Shown one piece after another: positions 48,122-56,680 of a stretch of 64,000 nucleotides of DNA. A program made the translations under genes and the position numbers. The DNA lies in contig MAAL01000037.1 of assembly GCA_002163245.1 (NCBI GenBank), positions 40,449-104,448 on the forward strand, read 5' to 3'. A model generated the notes under the pieces. That model searched no databases and was not told the origin of the DNA. It saw only the letters and a program-made list of their open reading frames with translations. The DNA is from Gammaproteobacteria bacterium 42_54_T18 (lineage in GTDB: Bacteria; Pseudomonadota; Gammaproteobacteria; Pseudomonadales; Ketobacteraceae). Numbering within the stretch: the stretch's first letter is position 1; every line of letters starts with the position of its first letter.

Positions 48122-49090
48122 CTAAAACAATGTCAAAATTACGCCATTTTCCGAGATCACCTCAGCAATCACTACGCCATAGCCAAATAACATAGTCATA
48201 GCGACGGCCTTTTCGTTTCTTTCACGACCAACCAAAGACGGCTGCTTTAAAAACTTAGATAAAGACACCAGGGAAATCAACAAACCTGCCAATAAAAAAA
48301 CCGCACCCACCCAAAATGTAGAGCTACTAATTTGAGTAACGACATAATACTGAAGAACTACCATGGTAAGTATTAAGATCAAAACAACAAGAGCCGACCC
48401 TTTAGCACCAAAGATCTTCGAATATGAATCCACGGTTTCTCGCTCTTCATCCGGCCCGCGAGTTTTACGAGTAATTTCAAAAGCAAAACCACTCACAAAA
48501 AATAGCGCGCCGAGTGTGATGATCAGTGCAACTACATTCGCGCTCGGCTGCCCCATCTGAACAAGCCACCACATAATAAGCGGCATAATCAACATGTGGC
48601 TAAACGCATATAAAACAAGACGTTTTTCAAGCCATTCACCGCAAAAGAATTCTTTACCCATAAGGCAGGCCCAGCCGAACATTATCAGCCAAGCAGTGGT
48701 AACGCTACCCAGCCCCTTATCAAGATAAACTGACCACGCAAACTGTAAGAGGATTGCAACGACACCAACCACCTTGAGATGGCCTAAAGTAATAAGGCCA
48801 CTTTGCAAAACCCTCTGCGGGTGATTTTTCACGTCCAACTCATAGTCTTTGTGTTCATCAAATACACGCAAAACCAGAAAAAAAGACCAACAGAGTAGCG
48901 CTCCAACAATGTCTACAAAACTGATAGATACCGGGCCGCTATTTTCAAGGTGCCTGCCAACAAGCGCTGCTGTGATATAAAGCACAATACAAAGAATACC
49001 ATTAGCGAGAGGGAATCGTTCTTTTGCCCAAGCCAATAAGCGTTTCCCTAAAGGGTTTTCAAGAGATAAAGGTGTTGTTTGATCATTCAT
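48122..49090 (-). CDS. UbiA-family prenyltransferase
   Basis: This roughly 322-residue integral membrane protein has eight or nine helices. It has the two Asp-rich motifs of the UbiA superfamily: RVFDEHKDYELD (first, N/D-x-x-D-x-x-x-D-like) and RGPDEERETVDSYSKIFG (second). It transfers a prenyl group from a prenyl diphosphate to an acceptor. The acceptor may be aromatic or a lipid headgroup, and the sequence does not tell which. I use the ATG at 49090. A longer frame to 49180 runs into the divergent promoter region. It is the first gene of the eight-gene minus-strand operon. Confidence 0.88.
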   Translation of the reverse strand: MNDQTTPLSLENPLGKRLLAWAKERFPLANGILCIVLYITAALVGRHLENSGPVSISFVDIVGALLCWSFFLVLRVFDEHKDYELDVKNHPQRVLQSGLITLGHLKVVGVVAILLQFAWSVYLDKGLGSVTTAWLIMFGWACLMGKEFFCGEWLEKRLVLYAFSHMLIMPLIMWWLVQMGQPSANVVALIITLGALFFVSGFAFEITRKTRGPDEERETVDSYSKIFGAKGSALVVLILILTMVVLQYYVVTQISSSTFWVGAVFLLAGLLISLVSLSKFLKQPSLVGRERNEKAVAMTMLFGYGVVIAEVISENGVILTLF

Positions 49091-49274
49091 AATTAGTTTA
49101 TTTCTCCAACTGCATTCGCACGACAATTTGTCTCTATCAGACCTACTGCCCATGATTTTTTGAGTATAGTTAAGTGACAAGAAAATATAGGTATTTAATT
49201 CTACGCGAGTTATGATCCTTGACCGGATTTTTCATTCTGCCGCGCAGTTAACCCCCTTATAGAAAGGTAAACTT
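49091..49274. promoter_or_regulatory. divergent intergenic region, UbiA operon / MMPL exporter
   Basis: This short region should carry both promoters. A TATACT -10-like element lies on the minus strand (49163-49168), about 75 bases before the UbiA start, and TTGACC on the plus strand (49219-49224) could be a -35 for the exporter. No regulator gene is close. These are weak matches. Confidence 0.3.
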
Positions 49275-51578
49275 ATGTTGAATCGCTATATTGCATGGAT
49301 ACTATTGCATTACCGTGTATCAGTGTTCATTTCATTGACTGTTGTTATGGTGCTCGTAGCTGGTGCGGGGAAATTAGGTTTAAGTAACGATCTACGGGTG
49401 TACTTTTCTCAAGACAACCCTCAACTAAAATCACTTAAGCGCCTCGAAGATACGTTTAGTAAACAAGACAATATATTTATCTACATCTCGCCTTCCCAGG
49501 GTAGCATATTTAATAAAAATATTTTGATGTTAATCAACGACCTAACAGAAACCGGATGGCAAACCCCCTTTAGCCGGAGAGTAGACTCGTTAAGTAATTT
49601 TCAATTTAGTAAGGCGGATGGTGACGACCTTTATATAGATCAACTCATCACCGACCCAGAAAACCTAAATGCCTCCGACATAGAAAAGATCAAAACTATT
49701 GCCCTCGCTGAACCCGCACTGGTGGGGCGCCTTGTCGCCAACAGTGAACGAGCCACCGGAATCAACATAACACTCACCCTACCCGACGCCGACCCTTCCA
49801 CCATAGAAGATGTGCCAACCCTAGCAGCAAAAAAAGCCTACGACTTTGTTAAAAGTCGAGTAAGTGAACTGCAGGCGGAAAATCCAGATGTCACTATATT
49901 GCTAGGTGGCGTTGTCTCTGCCAATTTGGCAATGGGAGAAGCCATCGAGGCGGATCTTAGCTCTATATTACCTTTCAGCTACTTAATATTGATGTTAGGT
50001 ATCTATTTGTTTTTAAGAAGTATTGCTGGCACAGCGCAGATCATGTTGATAATCACTCTATCTGTACTTGCGACCTTTGGCATCTTTGGCTGGATGGGAA
50101 CGACTTTGACACCTACATCCGGTTTTGTCCCCACAGCATTAATGACCATCGCCGTAGCCGATGGCGTACATTTTCTAATTACTTATTATCATAATTTACA
50201 TGAAGGTAGCAATAAGCAAGATGCTATCGCTCATTCCTTAAGAACCAATTTCACGCCCATTACCATAACTACAATCACCACAGCAATTGGAATGCTCTGC
50301 TTGAATTTCAGCGAAGCACCGCCATACCGCGACATGGGTAACATGATCGCCGTTGGTGTGTTAGTCGCTTATCTTTTAACAATGTTTTTTTTACCTGCAC
50401 TGGTTGCTTGGTTGCCGCCCGCAAAAGCACGCTTATCCTTAGATGAAGCAGGCTCCATGGATAAGCTGGCAAACCTTGTCATTGCTAATCATCGCTTCCT
50501 ACTATTCAGTATCAGCGGATTGGTAGTACTCGGTCTCTTTTTTGTCAGCAAAAATGAACTTTCGGAAAAATGGCACCAATACTATGACGAAAGCTTTGAA
50601 ATTCGCCAGGCAGCGGATGCTATCAGCAACAACCTATCCGGTATTCATATCTTTCATTACACCATGAATAGTGGAAAAAGTAGCGGAATCCATAACCCCG
50701 ATTATTGGAAAGAGCTGGACTCGTTAACCACCTGGTTAAGAGAACAGCCAGAAGTTGCCCATGTGGATAGTTTTTCGGACGTATTAAAACGATTAAATAA
50801 AAATATGCATGGAGATAATGCTGATTGGTACAAGCTTCCTGATGATAAGGAATTAGTCGCGCAATATTTATTAATGTATGAATTTTCTTTACCACTAGGT
50901 TTAGGAGTAGATGCCTATATAGACATGGACCGTTCGACCACTAGAATGACCGTCTCGGTCTTTAAAAGTGACTCTGTTGCTATGCTTGCGCTGGATGGCA
51001 AAGTCAATAAGTGGTTAATAGATAACGCCAAAACTATACAACCTACTGAAGGTACTGGCATCGATCTGATGTTCAGTCATATTACGCAACGAAATTCAAT
51101 AAGTATGTTATTCGGTACCGCGTTAGCTTTGGTTCTTATCAGTTTTTGCCTTATCTTTGTTTTACGCTCACTTAACCTTGGCCTCATAAGCCTCTTACCT
51201 AACTTAGCTCCAGCCGTATTAGCTTACGGACTATGGGGTATGTTTGTCGGAGAAATTGATTTAGCAGCTTCGGTGGTAATTTGTATCAGCCTTGGTATCG
51301 TTGTTGATGATACTGTCCATTTCTTAAGCAAGTACCAACGCGCTCGAAAGGAGCAGGGCCTGTCCACTGAAGAAGCTATACGTTACACGTTTAACACCGT
51401 AGGGTTAGCCTTAGTAACAACCTCCCTAGTTTTAGTTGCAGGTTTTTTGATAACAACAGCCTCTCACTTTCAACCCAGCGCCAATATCGGCTCGCTGTTA
51501 GCGATGACACTGGGGTTTGCTCTCATAGTTGACTTGCTGCTACTACCAGCCTTACTTTTGGTATTTGACAAGGAATAA
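49275..51578 (+). CDS. MMPL/RND-superfamily lipid exporter
   Basis: The 767-residue membrane protein has two halves, each with an N-terminal helix, a large periplasmic domain (about 38-220 and about 430-600) and a bundle of five helices. The first bundle has LMTIAVADGVHFLITYYHN. The second has LGIVVDDTVHFLSKYQ, with the Asp pair used in proton relay. This layout is that of MMPL, HpnN and related exporters of lipids and hydrophobic compounds. Divergent placement from the lipid-type operon suggests it exports that product. AAAGG lies before the ATG. Confidence 0.88.
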   Translation: MLNRYIAWILLHYRVSVFISLTVVMVLVAGAGKLGLSNDLRVYFSQDNPQLKSLKRLEDTFSKQDNIFIYISPSQGSIFNKNILMLINDLTETGWQTPFSRRVDSLSNFQFSKADGDDLYIDQLITDPENLNASDIEKIKTIALAEPALVGRLVANSERATGINITLTLPDADPSTIEDVPTLAAKKAYDFVKSRVSELQAENPDVTILLGGVVSANLAMGEAIEADLSSILPFSYLILMLGIYLFLRSIAGTAQIMLIITLSVLATFGIFGWMGTTLTPTSGFVPTALMTIAVADGVHFLITYYHNLHEGSNKQDAIAHSLRTNFTPITITTITTAIGMLCLNFSEAPPYRDMGNMIAVGVLVAYLLTMFFLPALVAWLPPAKARLSLDEAGSMDKLANLVIANHRFLLFSISGLVVLGLFFVSKNELSEKWHQYYDESFEIRQAADAISNNLSGIHIFHYTMNSGKSSGIHNPDYWKELDSLTTWLREQPEVAHVDSFSDVLKRLNKNMHGDNADWYKLPDDKELVAQYLLMYEFSLPLGLGVDAYIDMDRSTTRMTVSVFKSDSVAMLALDGKVNKWLIDNAKTIQPTEGTGIDLMFSHITQRNSISMLFGTALALVLISFCLIFVLRSLNLGLISLLPNLAPAVLAYGLWGMFVGEIDLAASVVICISLGIVVDDTVHFLSKYQRARKEQGLSTEEAIRYTFNTVGLALVTTSLVLVAGFLITTASHFQPSANIGSLLAMTLGFALIVDLLLLPALLLVFDKE

Positions 51579-51596
51579 AATCCTGTCCTTTGGTGA

Positions 51597-51622
51597 CGCC
51601 GATGTATTTAGAAATCGGCGTT
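51597..51622. terminator. hairpin between convergent exporter and asnS genes
   Basis: The eight-base arms ACGCCGAT (51597-51604) and ATCGGCGT (51615-51622) enclose a short loop. The asnS stop codon lies within it. No clear T-tract follows, so this is weak support. Confidence 0.35.
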
Positions 51623-53008
51623 CTGTGGCGTCCTCGGGTATGGCATCGCATCCCGAATATTATCCATACCCGAAATATAATTCAGCAAACGCTCAAACCC
51701 CAACCCAAAGCCACCGTGCGGTACAGTGCCATAACGGCGAAGGTCTCGATACCATCCTAATTCCTCACTTAACCCTTTAGCCTTCATTTTTGCATCTAAT
51801 ATATCAAGTCGCTCTTCCCGCTGACTACCACCAATGATTTCCCCAATACCCGGTGCCAGCACGTCCATTGCAGCGCAGGTTTTTCCATCATCATTCTCCC
51901 GCATATAAAAGGCTTTAATATCCTTGGGGTAGTTCATCAATATCACAGGTGCACCTACGTGCTTTTCTGCAAGATAACGTTCATGCTCGGAATGTAAATC
52001 CACCCCCCAATGCAACGGGTATTCAAATTTTTCACCACACCCCTCTAAGATTGTTATTGCATCAGTATAATCCATACGTACAAATTCTGATTTCACAACA
52101 TTTTCCAATCGACTTATCGCTTCTTTATCTACCATCTTTTGGAAAAAGGCCATGTCATCTCCCCGCTCATTTAACACTGCAGTAAAGACATATTTCAAAA
52201 AGTCTTCCGTTAATGTCGCTATATCGGATAAATCAGCAAAAGCCACCTCCGGCTCCACCATCCAAAACTCAGCCAAATGCCGGCTCGTATTGGAATTTTC
52301 CGCGCGAAATGTTGGCCCAAAGGTATACACTCGTGATAACGCTAAACAGTACGCCTCGACATTTAACTGACCGGATACCGTCAAAAAAGATTCACCGCCA
52401 AAAAAATCTTTTGAGAAGTCAACGTCACCAGAGTCCGTGCGGGATAAATTCTCCAAATCCAACGTACTTACTCTAAACATCTCACCCGCGCCTTCACAAT
52501 CACTAGCGGTTATAATCGGTGTATTTACCCAACAAAAATTTTGTTCGTGAAAGTATCGATGAATTGCTTGAGAGCAAGTGTTTCGCAAACGAGCCATCGC
52601 ACCAAACGTATTTGTTCTTGGGCGTAAATGTGCAACCGTACGAAGATATTCAAATGTATGGCGTTTTTTCGCAATAGGATAACTTTCTGGATCATCAACC
52701 CACCCAAGCACTTCAAGTCTTGTTGCTTGAATCTCTACAGATTGCCCTTTGCCTTGGGACTTGACAACTGTTCCATGAATGGAGACAGAGCAGCCGGCAG
52801 ACAACTTAAGAACATCACTTTCATAGTTCGGCAAATCCTTATCCACAACAACCTGGATACCGTCAAAACAGGAACCATCATGAATGTTTAAAAATGAAAA
52901 ACCCGCTTTGGAATCTCGCCGGCTTCTAACCCAACCTTTTAACCGTATTACTTCTTCAATTTCAACTTTTCCGGCGAGCAATTCGCTCACTTGAGGCAAC
53001 CAATTCAT
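51608..53008 (-). CDS. asnS: asparaginyl-tRNA synthetase
   Basis: AsnS charges tRNA-Asn directly with asparagine. The 466-residue class II enzyme has an N-terminal OB-fold anticodon-binding domain (about 1-110; [13 protein letters not shown]). A catalytic domain follows, with motif 1 around [21 protein letters not shown], motif 2 in [25 protein letters not shown] and motif 3 in [14 protein letters not shown]. Length matches E. coli AsnS. AAAGGAAA lies before the ATG. It is not part of the minus-strand lipid operon and has its own upstream region with a palindrome. Confidence 0.97.
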   Translation of the reverse strand: MNWLPQVSELLAGKVEIEEVIRLKGWVRSRRDSKAGFSFLNIHDGSCFDGIQVVVDKDLPNYESDVLKLSAGCSVSIHGTVVKSQGKGQSVEIQATRLEVLGWVDDPESYPIAKKRHTFEYLRTVAHLRPRTNTFGAMARLRNTCSQAIHRYFHEQNFCWVNTPIITASDCEGAGEMFRVSTLDLENLSRTDSGDVDFSKDFFGGESFLTVSGQLNVEAYCLALSRVYTFGPTFRAENSNTSRHLAEFWMVEPEVAFADLSDIATLTEDFLKYVFTAVLNERGDDMAFFQKMVDKEAISRLENVVKSEFVRMDYTDAITILEGCGEKFEYPLHWGVDLHSEHERYLAEKHVGAPVILMNYPKDIKAFYMRENDDGKTCAAMDVLAPGIGEIIGGSQREERLDILDAKMKAKGLSEELGWYRDLRRYGTVPHGGFGLGFERLLNYISGMDNIRDAMPYPRTPQNADF

Positions 53009-53053
53009 CCTATTTTCCTTTTTCTATATGTACTTGGCTATGTTCACTTTACT

Positions 53054-53069
53054 ATGTTCGCGTGAACAT
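53054..53069. promoter_or_regulatory. palindrome in the asnS upstream region (possible operator)
   Basis: ATGTTCGCGTGAACAT has six-base perfect arms (ATGTTC / GAACAT) with a GCGT centre. A second GTTCAC half-site lies about 18 bases away. On the minus strand a TTGAAA (-35-like) lies upstream and CATAGT (-10-like) follows, about 18 bases apart, so the palindrome sits between promoter elements. A repressor site is plausible but unproven. Confidence 0.4.
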
Positions 53070-53107
53070 GTTTATTTCAATCTATTCTTTACTGTGCTCA
53101 GTATTTC

Positions 53108-55507
53108 TCATGGCAACAATATAACTCGCTCTACTACATTGGGTACCTTGTCCGCCTTCCATAAAGCTGACCGAAAATATTCAAACTTATGCCACTGCTG
53201 AGCTAGCTCTTTATAAAATGGCGAATTCGGATCAGCAGCTGGTCCGGTACTATGTGCAAACCAAGCCTCATTGGGCTTAGAAAGGTCACAAATAAAACGG
53301 CTTGTGGCCCCGATTAATGTTCGCAAGCGTTTCCCATCTGGCGTGGTCACAGAAGGAGATACCGTATTTGCCTCTCCCTGCATTGGCGCCTCAATGGCAA
53401 CCCATGGTTTACCTAATTTCAATTTACCAATATCAGGTAGCTCCGCCATAATACTGCCGATACGAACCCGGTGTATATTGCCCCATCTCCACTCGATCAT
53501 ATCACCTCCCCAATCACGTTTTAGCTGATCTATGGCGAGCTCAAAACTTTGTTGAATATAATACGACACGTCATGACCGCTTTTTTTCACAATAATTTCA
53601 TTTAGAGGATCATCCTTATCAAGTAATAGATGCCCTATTCTAGGTACGGCAAGCTGCCCATGAGTAAATCGTTTAGCAGAGGTATTCCCTAATACCTTAA
53701 AGAAAATTGTCGTAGATAATATCTTTCGAGTCAGTGTAAAAATGCTTGCGCCAATAGAATCTATCGTGAACTGACCATCCCAACGCACTAAGTGGTCTAA
53801 GCCCGCCGCCAAGTGTCCTGCGGTATTTCTATAATGCATCAGAACATTACATAAACGATCTCGCATGGGTAGCGCGTAATCGGCCAAAACATCACGCTGA
53901 ATCGCCGCCATCGTTTTCCAATCGTGATCATCTCGCTGGCGAATCAACTCAATGATTCTCTCTTGTCGATGCCTGGGCTCGCAATGCACCCGTGTTGCGA
54001 TAAGGGGGTATTGTTTCTGGCACGTATCCGTATTCGCAGTAACCACAAAACCGCTTTCTGGATTAACAATTTTTGGATTATCAGAAAAGTCCAAATAACC
54101 CTGCCACACTGAATCTGGGTCATGGGCATCACGAACAAACAAACCGTCTTTATTACGTTTAGGAAGCTGTCCAATCTGCTCCCATGCAATATGGCCATCT
54201 TTATGTGCATACACCATATTAAAATCAAAAGGGCCTTCGTTAAGCTTTTCAAGTGCTCCCTGTATCCCCTCTACAGTATTCGCCGCATATAACTGCCGAT
54301 GACCGTCAAAATGAGCAGCATGATTACAAGCAATAAACTTAAGAGCGAGCGAAACATTGTCACTGTGCTCCCAACCAGGGTAAATAACCCCGTGAGAACA
54401 GGTCTCCCACTCTATTGCCAATGACTTACCAAAACGCGTTGTCACTATGTCGCGACAATTTGTTATTTTTTCTGAGCCATCAACCGTTCGGTACCGCCCA
54501 GGGGAGTCAGGAATACGCTCAATACGACTTAAATCCCAGGCATCACGAAAGACTGTGGTACAACCCCAAGCCATATGGCCGTTGTGACCAAACCCCATAC
54601 CAGGATAACCAGGGAACATACCGCCTTGAACAGAGTACTCAGGACACTCAAGGTGTACATGATGCCAGTAGGTTGGAGCAGGGATCACTGGTACGTGCGG
54701 GTCATTACAAACGATAGGGGCCCCCGACTTTGTCAATGCTGATGAGATGGCCCAATTATTACTGCCCATATTGGGCGTATCCAATGGACCATCAGGTATT
54801 TCAGCTTGCCCACCTTGACTGTAATCAGGGGCATCATGCCAGGGAGCGTCAGGATAAATCGCTTTTGCAATATCATCTCCCTCTTGAGCTCTTATATTGT
54901 CAAACGTCAACTCGTTTTCAAGCGTTGTTAGGGATACAACTAGTGCGCTTGCTCTTGCTGCCAACAAACAATCTTCAGCAGTCCAAGGTATTACCTTTCC
55001 GGTTAACAACATTTCTGGCGGGTACACACCATTCATCTGAATTAACGCATCATTCACTCCTTGTGCAAATGCTTCTAAACAGCGCTGAGAAGCCATGGAT
55101 AATTTGGAGTAATCCCTTTTCACTTCACCCTCAAAACCTAGAGGACGCAAAAAAGCATCAAAGTCATTAAAACTTAGCCCACCCACTCGCTCAACACTCG
55201 CGGGTAACCTTACATTCGCAAATAGCTCACTTAACCGACCCTTTGCAACATGTCGCAGCGTATCCATGGTCATAAATCGTTCAGTTGCTTGTAAATACCC
55301 CAACCCTATATACAAGTCCGATTCAATATCAGCGTAAAGGTGTGCCACACCATTAACATCACGAACAAACTCCAAGCGCCCCTGGAGCCGGGTCAACGCT
55401 TCACGCTCAATGGTCGGCGTAACGGATAATTGTTCTTTGGATAATATTTGAGAAATCAGTCGACCTAACATCGCTAATCTGCGCTTAGGTAAGCTGGGTT
55501 TCTTCAT
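53108..55507 (-). CDS. penicillin-acylase-family Ntn hydrolase
   Basis: The 799-residue precursor belongs to the family that includes penicillin G acylase, acyl-homoserine-lactone acylase and cephalosporin acylase. These enzymes self-cleave to expose an N-terminal Ser. The nucleophile is Ser249 in NMGSNNWAIS, and the adjacent blocks NDPHVPVIPAP and GHNGHMAWGCT match the family. The N-terminus (MKKPSLPKRR) is basic with no hydrophobic core, so no export signal is seen, unlike most relatives. GGAG lies eight bases before the ATG. Substrate unknown. It might hydrolyse N-acyl amides such as quorum signals. Confidence 0.9.
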   Translation of the reverse strand: MKKPSLPKRRLAMLGRLISQILSKEQLSVTPTIEREALTRLQGRLEFVRDVNGVAHLYADIESDLYIGLGYLQATERFMTMDTLRHVAKGRLSELFANVRLPASVERVGGLSFNDFDAFLRPLGFEGEVKRDYSKLSMASQRCLEAFAQGVNDALIQMNGVYPPEMLLTGKVIPWTAEDCLLAARASALVVSLTTLENELTFDNIRAQEGDDIAKAIYPDAPWHDAPDYSQGGQAEIPDGPLDTPNMGSNNWAISSALTKSGAPIVCNDPHVPVIPAPTYWHHVHLECPEYSVQGGMFPGYPGMGFGHNGHMAWGCTTVFRDAWDLSRIERIPDSPGRYRTVDGSEKITNCRDIVTTRFGKSLAIEWETCSHGVIYPGWEHSDNVSLALKFIACNHAAHFDGHRQLYAANTVEGIQGALEKLNEGPFDFNMVYAHKDGHIAWEQIGQLPKRNKDGLFVRDAHDPDSVWQGYLDFSDNPKIVNPESGFVVTANTDTCQKQYPLIATRVHCEPRHRQERIIELIRQRDDHDWKTMAAIQRDVLADYALPMRDRLCNVLMHYRNTAGHLAAGLDHLVRWDGQFTIDSIGASIFTLTRKILSTTIFFKVLGNTSAKRFTHGQLAVPRIGHLLLDKDDPLNEIIVKKSGHDVSYYIQQSFELAIDQLKRDWGGDMIEWRWGNIHRVRIGSIMAELPDIGKLKLGKPWVAIEAPMQGEANTVSPSVTTPDGKRLRTLIGATSRFICDLSKPNEAWFAHSTGPAADPNSPFYKELAQQWHKFEYFRSALWKADKVPNVVERVILLP

Positions 55508-55582
55508 TTATAAACTCCTATCAGTAGAATCTTGATCTACGCTTAGTAAAGAATAGTCTCAAAAGACATTATTGGATGGATT

Positions 55583-56668
55583 ATGCCTGCTTTCACACAA
55601 TTTGTGCGGTTTTTTAGCCTGCTACCTCTATTACTTCTTAGCAACATTAGTGTTGCTCAAGAATCAACACCTTCACCCCAAAAAGAATCTGCAAAAATAC
55701 TCACACTATACAATTGGTCAGAGTATTTCGATGAAAAAATAATCACTTCTTTTGAAGCCAAATACAACGTTAGTATTCACCAGGTATTCTACGAGACAGA
55801 TGAATTAAAAGATGAATACCTCATCTCAACCAATGGTGGCGAAGGCCTAGATATCATTATTGGTTCCGATGTGTCATTCAAAACCTATATTAAACGCAAT
55901 TGGTTAGCATCAATCGACAATAAAAAAATACCCAATTTAAAAAACATTGATACTCGCTGGCGAGATACCTCACCCACTCTTATCCCCTACTCTGTTCCCT
56001 ACTTATGGGGGACTGTTGGAATTGCTTATCGAAAAGACAAAGTTTTATCCCCCGTATCCAGCTGGCTAGACTTATTCCGCCCTACTGCTGAATTAAAAAA
56101 CAAAATAATCATGATTGATGATAGTCGAGACACTTTGGGGCTCGCACTAAAAGCGCTGGGATATTCCACAAATTCAACAACCCCATTTGAACTCGGCTCT
56201 GCGGAAAAACTACTAAGAAACCAGCGTCCTTTTGTATCTAAATACAGTTACATCAACCTTTCAGAAAAATCCAGCCTTGTTACTGGTGATACCTGGATGA
56301 CAATGGTTTACAACGGCGATGGATTATCTTTAAAAGATATAAACCCAAACATTGAATTTATTGTACCCAAAGAAGGTACCAACTTATGGGTTGACCATAT
56401 TGCAATCCTAGAAAAATCAAAAAACAAAAAACTTGCTTATACCTTCATTAACTATATCAACACACCAAAAAATGCAGCCCAATTAGCATCAGCTCTGAAT
56501 TTCGCCTCTCCAAATTCGAGTGCCACACCGCATTTAGAAAAAAGCTTTCTAAATAACACCGCCATTTACCCCGAAATTACGATTCTAGATAAATCTGAAG
56601 CTTTCGCTGAATTCACACCAAGAAAGCAAAAAAAGCGTAATGAGGTTTATATGCGAGTTATCGAATAA
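55583..56668 (+). CDS. polyamine-type periplasmic binding protein (PotD/NspS-like)
   Basis: The 361-residue periplasmic protein has a signal peptide (about 1-25). It then has the PotD-type fold: LYNWSEYFDEKIITSFEAKY near residue 40, followed by ISTNGGEGLDIIIGSD and IPYSVPYLWGTVGIAYRKD, typical of spermidine/putrescine-binding proteins. No ABC-transporter permease or ATPase gene is nearby. The very next gene, 12 bases on, is a membrane GGDEF-EAL sensor. This is the layout of NspS-MbaA of Vibrio cholerae, in which NspS signals norspermidine to MbaA. A sensing rather than transport role is thus more likely. Confidence 0.88.
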   Translation: MPAFTQFVRFFSLLPLLLLSNISVAQESTPSPQKESAKILTLYNWSEYFDEKIITSFEAKYNVSIHQVFYETDELKDEYLISTNGGEGLDIIIGSDVSFKTYIKRNWLASIDNKKIPNLKNIDTRWRDTSPTLIPYSVPYLWGTVGIAYRKDKVLSPVSSWLDLFRPTAELKNKIIMIDDSRDTLGLALKALGYSTNSTTPFELGSAEKLLRNQRPFVSKYSYINLSEKSSLVTGDTWMTMVYNGDGLSLKDINPNIEFIVPKEGTNLWVDHIAILEKSKNKKLAYTFINYINTPKNAAQLASALNFASPNSSATPHLEKSFLNNTAIYPEITILDKSEAFAEFTPRKQKKRNEVYMRVIE

Positions 56669-56680
56669 GTTCTAAGCAAA

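Noticed and set aside
54415..55170. Plus-strand open frames opposite the penicillin-acylase gene
   Set aside because: They have no ribosome sites or recognisable products, and the sense strand encodes a clear Ntn hydrolase.
55583..56668. Polyamine ABC-transporter binding component
   Set aside because: No permease or ATPase genes are nearby, while a GGDEF-EAL sensor follows directly, so sensing is the better reading.
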